A stretch of 64,000 nucleotides of DNA from a virus, in the IMG/VR virus record IMGVR_UViG_3300030098_004828, positions 177,754 through 241,753 of that record, one strand, 5' to 3'. Positions 57,369 to 64,000 of the stretch are shown in pieces (position 1 is the first letter of the stretch; each line of letters starts with the position of its first letter). The notes beneath the pieces are model-generated. The model was not told the origin of the DNA, did not search any database, and saw only the letters and a list, made by a program, of their open reading frames with translations. Both the position numbers and the translations under genes were made by a program.

Positions 57369-59273
57369 CTATTCAAACAATAATAATTGGTTACTTTTTA
57401 CACCAATTATGTTATTTATTTCTTTCTCAATTGCATTAAGATAATATTTCTCATTAATGTCATAGTCTGACCATTTTTTATTTTCTATTTTATTCATTAC
57501 AGTTTGAACCCATTGCCCAGACTCTAATTGAATTTCTCTTTGATCATTTTTATTTATTTTTACAATCTTACAACCTTTATTTGAAATATAATATCTATTT
57601 ATTTTTTGTAATTCATCTTGTTTTGCAACTTGATTTTCAACATATATAGCATGTTGTCTCCATGCTCCTTTAGATTTAGCTCCTATACAATAATCAAGAA
57701 TGTTTCTATTATGTTTTAATGTATGTTCTGGTAAAGTTCCATCAACAAAGTATGCATACAATGCTTTTGGAATGATCAGTTTAGATTTGTTTTTATGAAG
57801 AGCTAACCCTTCAAATTCAAATCTACCTTTACATTTAGCTTTACCATTACTATCTACTGCTATATAATTATTAACATCAGCTAATACTAGTTTACTATAT
57901 TGATCATGTTCAAGATTAAGACCAGTTATTTCTTCCCATTCTTTACATACTTCCATATATTGAGGTATGTATTCCCTAGGTATTATAGTCTCAACACCAT
58001 CAGTATTTTGCATTAAAGCAACAGCATCTGGTATCTTTGTCATAATCATTTCATATAACATCATCAATGTAAGTTGACCATTAACGGTAATAAACATAGT
58101 AAATTGTGGATCATATAGAAAAGAGTTTTTATCATTACTCAACCCATAAGTTGAATTCAAGATAATTTTATATACATAGTTCATTGGATCACTCTTTGGT
58201 ATCTTCTTTCTTTCATCAAAGAACCATTTGTATAATTCACAAAACTTTTCTTTAGGTATATGAGCCGGTGCATATTTGTTAACAATAGCTAAATTAGGAT
58301 AGAAACTAGTAACATCTGACGACATTATAACTCTCTCATTATCAGACTCATATATTCCAGCTTTAGTAGCACCATGAGCACCACCCAATCCAAAGTCAGT
58401 TTTTACACCTTTATATTTTACAGAAGATTTAAACCCTCCTTTAGTATAATTAGGATTTACTTCTACTGTTCTAAACTTTTCTAATAAAGTTTTAAATTCA
58501 GGTGTCTCAAATTTAACATAGTCTAGTATAAGATCATTTACCTTAATTACATTTCTAAAAGTTCTTAACTTTTTAACTTCATATTTTGGCATGTCCAACT
58601 CTCTGCTAAGATAATAAGCAAAAATTTCTTTACTTATTCTTGGTTCAGATGCACTAAACAAGTTAATATTATATTTTTCAGTTAAGTTCTTTCTTAATGC
58701 AATTAAAGGTTTACATCTATTAAAGATCTCTTTAGTTGCTTCCACATCATTAATACAATATTCAATAACTAGATCTAACTGATCTTGTGTATTTATTTCT
58801 GTTTCATGATGTATAGGCATATCTAAGATATTATCCCAGTCCATAGTATATTCTATCCACTTAAGACTAGATCTTTTAGCCATGTTATCCCAATGGTTTA
58901 ATTTAAACACATCTATTTGTTTAATAGACATATGCCATTCAGGAAATTCTTGAAATTCATGAGCATTACTTTTTTCTATACATTTTTGTGCATAGTGATA
59001 AATTTCTTCAGCTATTTCTTCACCAGACATAAGTTTTAAATTGCCATAATCTTTTATTATATAGTGAGTGATTTGTGCATCAAATGCTAATCCATTATAG
59101 GATATATGCCACTCTTTATTTTCAATATTTTCTTTTAGAAACTCAATAAATGATGTAAAATCATTGCGTTGTTTACACATTGCAAAAATTTTAGTCTCTT
59201 CAGTTTTATAGTGTTTAAATACACCAACAAAACAATTCACTAGAGTTTCATAATCCATTACCCAGTGATTCAT
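57369..59273 (-). CDS. Family B DNA polymerase
   Basis: A 634-residue replicative polymerase. Exonuclease motifs: ExoI MDYETL (D7, E9), ExoII YNGLAFDAQ (D65) and ExoIII YCINDVEATKE (about residue 175). Polymerase motifs: A DVTSFYPN (about 320), B YKIILNSTYGLSNDKNSF (about 370) and C MQNTDGVET (about 425), where the usual DTD reads NTD but keeps the second, catalytic Asp. The length is short for PolB but in the range of phage forms, with a compact palm/thumb. The start lies 22 bases after a terminator-like hairpin, so expression may depend on read-through. It replicates the phage genome; crAss-like phages carry either family A or family B polymerases. Confidence 0.92.
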   Translation of the reverse strand: MNHWVMDYETLVNCFVGVFKHYKTEETKIFAMCKQRNDFTSFIEFLKENIENKEWHISYNGLAFDAQITHYIIKDYGNLKLMSGEEIAEEIYHYAQKCIEKSNAHEFQEFPEWHMSIKQIDVFKLNHWDNMAKRSSLKWIEYTMDWDNILDMPIHHETEINTQDQLDLVIEYCINDVEATKEIFNRCKPLIALRKNLTEKYNINLFSASEPRISKEIFAYYLSRELDMPKYEVKKLRTFRNVIKVNDLILDYVKFETPEFKTLLEKFRTVEVNPNYTKGGFKSSVKYKGVKTDFGLGGAHGATKAGIYESDNERVIMSSDVTSFYPNLAIVNKYAPAHIPKEKFCELYKWFFDERKKIPKSDPMNYVYKIILNSTYGLSNDKNSFLYDPQFTMFITVNGQLTLMMLYEMIMTKIPDAVALMQNTDGVETIIPREYIPQYMEVCKEWEEITGLNLEHDQYSKLVLADVNNYIAVDSNGKAKCKGRFEFEGLALHKNKSKLIIPKALYAYFVDGTLPEHTLKHNRNILDYCIGAKSKGAWRQHAIYVENQVAKQDELQKINRYYISNKGCKIVKINKNDQREIQLESGQWVQTVMNKIENKKWSDYDINEKYYLNAIEKEINNIIGVKSNQLLLFE

Positions 59274-59286
59274 AATAATTTAATTT

Positions 59287-59322
59287 AAAAAAAAGGGAGC
59301 TGTCACACAAACCAGCTCCCTT
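59287..59322 (-). terminator. Intrinsic terminator or attenuator upstream of PolB
   Basis: On the minus strand, AAGGGAGCTG (59322-59313) pairs with CAGCTCCCTT (59302-59293) around a 10-base loop, followed by eight consecutive T residues in the transcript (59294-59287). This is a textbook intrinsic terminator. It lies between the 59364 gene and PolB, whose ATG is about 14 bases downstream. Partial read-through would set the PolB level. Confidence 0.85.
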
Positions 59323-59363
59323 ACAAATGAAAACATTTAATCAAATTTGAGGCTTGATCAGAC

Positions 59364-59816
59364 CTAAGCTTTTGGCATTTCTTTAACAATACCTGGTTTT
59401 TCTGGAACAAAAAGTTTTTTATCATCTTCTTCTTCCATTGCTCCATCAATTATAGAGTCATAATCAAATTCTTTTGCATTAACTGCAAATGATTCAATAA
59501 AACCTTTAATTTCTTCAGGAGTTATAATATAGAATTCAGAAAACGTATCAACTAATCTTCTTTCTTCTTTTATTTGTTTACCATTTTTTCTTGCACTAAC
59601 ATTTTTTACATAAACAGCATCTCCATTATCATCTAGTTTAGGAACCATATGATAACTTTGCTTCATTATTTTAGTGATAACAGCAAGAATTTTGTCATTT
59701 ACTGAGAATATACATTCTACATATGGACAATCTTGTGTAATAGGAATCATTTTAAATGATTTTGCTACACCTTGAAAGTCAACTGAGTTTATTAAGATCA
59801 TGTTTTTACCCGCCAT
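59364..59816 (-). CDS. Small phage protein, acidic tail
   Basis: A 150-residue protein preceded by its own promoter-like box. The first 110 residues look beta-rich (MILINSVDFQG; ECIFSVNDKILAVITKI; EFYIITPEE). The C-terminus is acidic (AMEEEDDKKLF) then Pro/Lys-rich. An OB-like fold with an acidic tail, as in single-stranded DNA-binding proteins, is conceivable given its place beside PolB, but no diagnostic motif is seen. Unrecognised family. Confidence 0.6.
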   Translation of the reverse strand: MAGKNMILINSVDFQGVAKSFKMIPITQDCPYVECIFSVNDKILAVITKIMKQSYHMVPKLDDNGDAVYVKNVSARKNGKQIKEERRLVDTFSEFYIITPEEIKGFIESFAVNAKEFDYDSIIDGAMEEEDDKKLFVPEKPGIVKEMPKA

Positions 59817-59839
59817 AGTTTTGTGTTTTAAAATTTAGT

Positions 59840-59847
59840 CAAATATA
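59840..59847 (-). promoter_or_regulatory. TATATTTG promoter box with TTG at -33 spacing
   Basis: On the minus strand, TTG (59870-59868) precedes TATATTTG (59847-59840) by 20 bases, fitting the Bacteroidetes -33 TTTG and -7 TAnnTTTG consensus. The box is 23 bases before the ATG of the 59816 gene. It suggests the last gene before the terminator has its own host-type promoter. Confidence 0.5.
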
Positions 59848-59853
59848 TAATAA

Positions 59854-60417
59854 TTATTTAAATAATTCAACTTCAATCATTTTTTTTGTAAAATTCTCTT
59901 CTTTTAAGTCTGGTTTATCACACAGTTCTCCTACTTCTACAAGTATTTCTATTGGTATATTTAATATTTCTGAATATGTTTCATAAAAATGTTCAGGATA
60001 TAAATAACTTTCAACATAATCTGTTATAGTTCCGATCTTACCAAAGAAATTTAATATTTTTATTTTTGTTCCTTCAGTAAATTTAGAATATTTTCCTTCT
60101 TTAAATTTTATTAAATCTTTTTTTAAGTGGGAAAAGTTAAATACAAAAAGATGCATTTCATTATTTATTTTATGATATTGTTCATATTTTGAATGACATG
60201 TTATATGAAGTTCTTTAAAAACTTCAAATTGTTTTAATGTTTGTTCACATTGGGTATCTATTGAATATAGACATAAGAATTTGTTCTCATTCAAATTCAT
60301 ATTATCCCAAGATATATATGTTTGAATAGGAACAAATCTTATACCCTTTCTAATCCCTAATAAGGGATATAAGAAAACTTTACTTTTTTGAAAATATTCT
60401 TTATAAATTTGTTTCAT
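59854..60417 (-). CDS. Hypothetical protein in the replication block
   Basis: A 187-residue protein rich in Lys, Phe and Tyr with mixed alpha/beta character (FVPIQTYISWDN; MHLFVFNFSHLKKDL; KIKILNFFGKIGTITDYVESY). No recognised motif or membrane segment. Its start overlaps the stop of the PD-(D/E)XK gene by four bases, indicating coupling. Confidence 0.6.
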   Translation of the reverse strand: MKQIYKEYFQKSKVFLYPLLGIRKGIRFVPIQTYISWDNMNLNENKFLCLYSIDTQCEQTLKQFEVFKELHITCHSKYEQYHKINNEMHLFVFNFSHLKKDLIKFKEGKYSKFTEGTKIKILNFFGKIGTITDYVESYLYPEHFYETYSEILNIPIEILVEVGELCDKPDLKEENFTKKMIEVELFK

Positions 60418-61433
60418 AAGATTACATTACCATTAGCAAATACATATGGCAGATCATATTTTCTTTCACTGTAATGATAGTTGGCTTCTGTTAATGCTTC
60501 TCTTAGACTATTTATCCATTTTATTTGTGTTTCTTCCGATACAGGAAAGACATAGACCTGGTCATACTTGTCTATCACAACAAATTTAAAAATAATTTTG
60601 TAATTCTGTTGGTTTTCATCAACATTTTTTATTACAAGTAGTGAATATATGGCTGCTTGGAGCCAATAATTATAAAAATCCACTGTTTCAGCAAAGTTTT
60701 CTAATGATTTTGCTGTTGTTTTTAAATCTACTATAGTTATTGTCTTTGCTTCATCATCTATTATATATTTATCTATTATACCTTTTAATCCAAATTTAAA
60801 ATCATTTAACTTACATTCTAATTTTTTCTCATTGTATACTTGAATAGTATCCATTTCAAAATCAGTGGCTTCTTGCATCAGTAACTTAGTTACATCATCA
60901 TTAGCCCGGATTATAACAACACGATCCATACAACGTGCAAATGTATCTGCATCAATTATAGTTTTACCTGTTGTTTGTAAAAATTTAAAATACTCTTCAC
61001 TCTCTTCTGTTATTATCTTATCTAATCTTTTTTGGTCTTCCTTAAACGATTGATACAAGTTCTCTTCTTTCAGAGCTTCTAGTATCTGATCATCTAAATC
61101 TTTTAACTTCATATAATTATTTGGGTCAACAATTCTACTGCTGACAATTCTTAATATTTTTTTGACTGAATCTGTAGGCATCTTTAACGGTGACATAACA
61201 AATTCTTCATCAAACCGATCTGGTTCTAATAGTAACAGGTGTATTAACTTACCTTCTATCAGATGTTTTTCCATCTTGGTTTCCCTTTCTTTAAGGATAT
61301 AATCTTTATAAAAAAGTTTGGGTGAAAATAACAACCTGTTCAAGGAAGAGTAACTGAAGTTAAACTCTCCCTTGTAAAACAGATCTTCTTTAATTTTATC
61401 TTGCATAATCATGTGATTCAATATATTCATCAA
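60414..61433 (-). CDS. PD-(D/E)XK nuclease (YqaJ/RecB/Cas4-like exonuclease)
   Basis: A 339-residue protein. The N-terminal YSSLNRLLFSPKLFYKDYIL segment and IEGKLIHLLLLEPDRF match the PDDEXK_1/RecB-like exonuclease family (the usual S-x-S/G-x-L-x-x-L ... G-x-x-H-x-x-L). The catalytic core is GIIDKY followed by TIVDLKTT (D-x-K), then LQAAIYSLLV with the conserved Gln. Such nucleases process DNA ends for phage recombination or replication. The first Met codons overlap the upstream gene by up to 38 bases; a start at residue 8 or 10 is possible. In the same operon as PolB-side genes. Confidence 0.82.
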   Translation of the reverse strand: MMNILNHMIMQDKIKEDLFYKGEFNFSYSSLNRLLFSPKLFYKDYILKERETKMEKHLIEGKLIHLLLLEPDRFDEEFVMSPLKMPTDSVKKILRIVSSRIVDPNNYMKLKDLDDQILEALKEENLYQSFKEDQKRLDKIITEESEEYFKFLQTTGKTIIDADTFARCMDRVVIIRANDDVTKLLMQEATDFEMDTIQVYNEKKLECKLNDFKFGLKGIIDKYIIDDEAKTITIVDLKTTAKSLENFAETVDFYNYWLQAAIYSLLVIKNVDENQQNYKIIFKFVVIDKYDQVYVFPVSEETQIKWINSLREALTEANYHYSERKYDLPYVFANGNVIL

Positions 61434-62676
61434 CTAAAGCTTCTAAATCTTCAATTCTATCAGGTAATTCATCTTTCATTTTTGCTTTAAGTTCCGGTTT
61501 TAATTGGATACTCTCAGGACTGATGCTAAAATTATTTTTACCATCAATACCATATTGAGAAGATAATACATCATCATACATTCTTCTAGAAATTTCTTTC
61601 CAAGCGTATTCAGTTAATGCATCATCTTTAATTAATGCTTCAATCATGTAATTATAACTATGACACCAATTCCAACCATTCATATCAATATAGTTTTGAA
61701 ACTTTTTCCTCACGGATTTAAAGTTAACACTATTCCATATACCAGCATCTTTCATAGAGTCACTCATAAATGCAAATAATAAAGCTAAGTATGTATGAGA
61801 TTCTTTAATATTACAATTAGCAATCATTGCTAATGCTAAATTCATATTCTCTTTATCTCTATTACCTTCCCAACCACAACCACTTTCAGTTTTATGCCAA
61901 CCAAGCATAGTTTTAAGTTGTACATACATTTCTTTAGTTAATATTTCAGAATCTTCTGTAGCAAGATCATTAATATTAGTATCCCAAACAAGTTTAGAAA
62001 GATTAGTTTGTATATTATTCCACTGATCTAATGATTCAATGTAATAATGATAACAACTACTATCTCCCATATTTCTTGCTTTTTCTGTCATTTTAGAATA
62101 TCTATCAATATTGCTAACATTATCATAAGAATATGAACTAAACCATTCTGATTCAAGTACAACATAAGCATCTTCAGGTATCTTATTTAACATTTCTACA
62201 ATTTCTTCATAAAGATCTTCTTCCATACAATCATTGTAAATTTGTGCCCAAGAACCTACATCTACAGGATCTACTGATGACAACCATTTAGTAGTAAATA
62301 ATCCATCAAAATACTTTTCAGATACAATACCATAATCTGCTTGATCAAAATCTCTTTTCAATTTAAGATCAAACTTTTCTTGTAGTATTTTTACTTTATC
62401 TCTTGATAAACTAAGTCTAGGAAATCTATACAATGAATTAGCATTTTTAAGATCATCAGATGTAATACTTCCAATATTTTTCATAATATTTTTAATAACT
62501 TCTCTATCATTTGATGCCATATGAGAACGTCCATAACCACTATTACTAGCTGATTCTATAAAATGACCCAATTGTTTTACTTTAACGCTGCCATTTTGCA
62601 TCATTAAAGTATTATTTACTTTTTCTAATTTATTTGGGTCAATATCAATTAACCATAATTGTTTTAAATCTTTCAT
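61396..62676 (-). CDS. Hypothetical protein in the replication block
   Basis: A 426-residue, mainly helical protein with many Trp and Tyr residues (WFSSYSYDN; YIDMNGWNWCHSYNYM) and acidic stretches. No nucleotide-binding P-loop or nuclease motif is visible. It overlaps the upstream gene by four bases and the downstream nuclease by 38. A phage replication or regulatory accessory is inferred from context only. Confidence 0.65.
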   Translation of the reverse strand: MKDLKQLWLIDIDPNKLEKVNNTLMMQNGSVKVKQLGHFIESASNSGYGRSHMASNDREVIKNIMKNIGSITSDDLKNANSLYRFPRLSLSRDKVKILQEKFDLKLKRDFDQADYGIVSEKYFDGLFTTKWLSSVDPVDVGSWAQIYNDCMEEDLYEEIVEMLNKIPEDAYVVLESEWFSSYSYDNVSNIDRYSKMTEKARNMGDSSCYHYYIESLDQWNNIQTNLSKLVWDTNINDLATEDSEILTKEMYVQLKTMLGWHKTESGCGWEGNRDKENMNLALAMIANCNIKESHTYLALLFAFMSDSMKDAGIWNSVNFKSVRKKFQNYIDMNGWNWCHSYNYMIEALIKDDALTEYAWKEISRRMYDDVLSSQYGIDGKNNFSISPESIQLKPELKAKMKDELPDRIEDLEALVDEYIESHDYAR

Positions 62677-63731
62677 TTTTTAACTTTTAAATATTTTCTA
62701 TATTCCTCTTTAACTTGTACTTTAAAGGTGTATAGTTCTCTATTATTAATACTAATTTCTTTACGAACAATAGGTTCAAGATACCTAAATGATTCTGAAT
62801 CAAGACAATCTTCTTCTTCAAGATACTTAATCATTTCTTCAGCAGTCTTATGGTTAAATGAATTAAAGTCAGATTTTTGCATCCAATAATTTAAATCTTT
62901 ATCTCTATTAAATCTATACATATAACCACTAACTTCATGTGCTAATTGCCATATAAGATGCTTTTTCTTTCTATAGTCAATAGCAGGCATCATCTTTTTA
63001 ACCATTTCATTTTCTTCAGCACCACCACTCTTAATCATTCTAACAAGATCATCCATTAGTTGTTCATCAATAACCGTTTTATTTGCTGACTCATTCAAAC
63101 ATGTTTCAGCATATATAACAGGTATTTGTTCATGTCTAATACGATATGCAATCTGAATAGCTAATGGTGTAAATACATATTTTTCATATAAATCAGCATC
63201 ATAATCCAAACTATTTCTACTATATGTCTCAGCCATTTTACTATCAAATACAATTTGAATATTAGGATCAACATTTGGTTCATCTTGTTTATCTGCTAAA
63301 TTCAAACTTGCACTAATATCCATAGCTTCATAGTTATGTACTTTAAATAACATACTATTAGTTCTAATTGACTCACCATCAGTATGATATTGACCATAAT
63401 TATCATGAGTTACAAAGAAATCAGCTGCATTCCAATCATTTGTTACAGTAATCTTATGCTCTCTTAATGCTTCCTTTAGTCTAGGTAATGATACTGGGCA
63501 TCCAGGAAACACAAAAGCTTTTTTATATTGAGTTAGATCTACTATATCTATCTCATCATTAAAATATCTTTGAAATACTTTGTAAGTGTTATTTAAGTCA
63601 CAAAATACGGCTTGACCCATATCAAAACTTTGTCTAGATAAAGCAACCTGATATACAGGCTGCCCATCTAAACCAAAGTCTTCTAATTGTTCCTTAATAG
63701 CACCCAAAGTACAATTATAAACTTTTGCCAT
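62673..63731 (-). CDS. Hypothetical protein in the replication block
   Basis: A 352-residue protein. Residues about 65-110 contain KAFVFPGCPVSLPRLKEALR followed by TVTNDWNAADFFVTHDNYG, a layout loosely like a BRCT domain (strand, helix, strand ending in a V-T motif); the resemblance is weak. The rest is helical with basic segments. It starts one base after the preceding partial gene and overlaps the next by four, so it is in one transcription unit. Confidence 0.65.
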   Translation of the reverse strand: MAKVYNCTLGAIKEQLEDFGLDGQPVYQVALSRQSFDMGQAVFCDLNNTYKVFQRYFNDEIDIVDLTQYKKAFVFPGCPVSLPRLKEALREHKITVTNDWNAADFFVTHDNYGQYHTDGESIRTNSMLFKVHNYEAMDISASLNLADKQDEPNVDPNIQIVFDSKMAETYSRNSLDYDADLYEKYVFTPLAIQIAYRIRHEQIPVIYAETCLNESANKTVIDEQLMDDLVRMIKSGGAEENEMVKKMMPAIDYRKKKHLIWQLAHEVSGYMYRFNRDKDLNYWMQKSDFNSFNHKTAEEMIKYLEEEDCLDSESFRYLEPIVRKEISINNRELYTFKVQVKEEYRKYLKVKK

Positions 63732-63732
63732 C

Positions 63733-64000
63733 TTATTTCATTGTCATTTTGATGATTTCTGGATTCATCATCATCTTGTTAAACTTAGTTTTATTACCGT
63801 TGAAAATAGTTCTAACAATAAGATATTTCAGATCATTAGCAAATACATCTTTAGTACATAATGCTATCAATCTTTCATTTATCTTTGGTGTTACAGTATT
63901 TTCATTAGCATAAACAACTGAATAGTTAGCTAACCTTGTTGCAAGAGTAGATGCAATATCTGCTCTATATGTGTCACCTTTTCCTAGAACACTATTTAAT
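63733..64000 (-). CDS. Partial hypothetical protein (C-terminal 89 residues, truncated by window edge)
   Basis: The frame is open to the right edge, so only the C-terminus is seen. It ends NGNKTKFNKMMMNPEIIKMT followed by MK. Helical and basic, with TYRADIASTLATRLANYSVV in its visible start. It precedes the 63731 gene by one base. Too little is visible to assign a family. Confidence 0.6.
   Translation of the reverse strand, partial: LNSVLGKGDTYRADIASTLATRLANYSVVYANENTVTPKINERLIALCTKDVFANDLKYLIVRTIFNGNKTKFNKMMMNPEIIKMTMK

Noticed and set aside
57369-59273. PolB motif C reading NTDG in place of DTDS, as a sign of an inactive polymerase
   Set aside because: The catalytic second Asp is kept, and variants at the first position are known in phage family B enzymes; motif A, motif B and all exonuclease motifs are intact.
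1-64000. Recoding of a stop codon, as in some crAss-like phages
   Set aside because: TAA, TAG and TGA each end clear genes (for example 33192, 8148 and 48079) and no long gene is interrupted, so the standard code applies.
1-64000. CRISPR arrays, insertion sequences, integrase or attachment sites
   Set aside because: No regularly spaced direct repeats, terminal inverted repeats, transposase or recombinase motifs were seen.

Overview
The window looks like part of the genome of a large tailed phage of the crAss-like (Crassvirales-like) type infecting a marine or aquatic Bacteroidetes host, probably a flavobacterium. Four things support this. Almost all the DNA is protein-coding, in two opposed blocks. 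The plus strand carries several giant ORFs (790 to 5459 residues) of the kind packaged in crAss-like virions, including a two-barrel RNA polymerase with a DFDID metal motif. The minus strand carries a replication and nucleotide block (family B DNA polymerase, PD-(D/E)XK nuclease, dUTPase). The sequence is strongly AT-rich, lacks clear Shine-Dalgarno sites, has A/T-rich leaders and TAnnTTTG-type boxes, and encodes a type IX secretion (T9SS) sorting domain, all typical of Bacteroidetes. TAA, TAG and TGA all end real genes, so the standard code is in use.

Region 1 (1-13.2 kb, plus): a huge Cys-rich, repeat-bearing protein with a von Willebrand A domain, cut by the left edge; a protein with a peptidoglycan-binding-like domain; and two large Cys-rich or Pro/Gln/Met-rich virion-type proteins. 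Region 2 (13.3-39.2 kb, plus): three giant proteins. The 5459-residue one carries two gluzincin-like HExxH sites, the RNA polymerase core and a C-terminal ASCH-like domain. The 1984-residue one carries a degenerate zincin-like segment and a PD-(D/E)XK nuclease-like site. They are probably injected with the DNA for early transcription and takeover. Region 3 (39.3-41.6 kb): a small ORF, a hairpin terminator and a lone minus-strand B12-dependent ribonucleotide reductase, then a divergent promoter region.

Region 4 (41.6-49.9 kb, plus): small beta-rich decoration-type proteins, a LamG-like protein, membrane-anchored coiled coils, and a run of exported proteins: a redox-dead thioredoxin-like protein, a 1006-residue T9SS-sorted protein, a lipoprotein and a probable outer-membrane beta-barrel. 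This looks like a phage cassette acting on the host envelope and is the most unusual part of the window. Region 5 (49.9-54.4 kb, plus): small basic proteins sharing short C-terminal signatures, plus a 3TM-type holin.

Region 6 (54.4-64 kb, minus): replication and metabolism genes, read from the right edge leftward: three unrecognised genes, a PD-(D/E)XK nuclease, two small genes, a terminator-like hairpin, PolB, a structured leader, a DUF932 protein, a radical-SAM protein of the spore-photoproduct-lyase type, a membrane microprotein, dUTPase, a 3' pseudoknot and two small genes. The two blocks converge on a bidirectional terminator near 54.37 kb. A recurring GTATATTATA element precedes several plus-strand genes and may be a phage promoter. 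No tRNA, CRISPR array, insertion sequence or integrase was seen.
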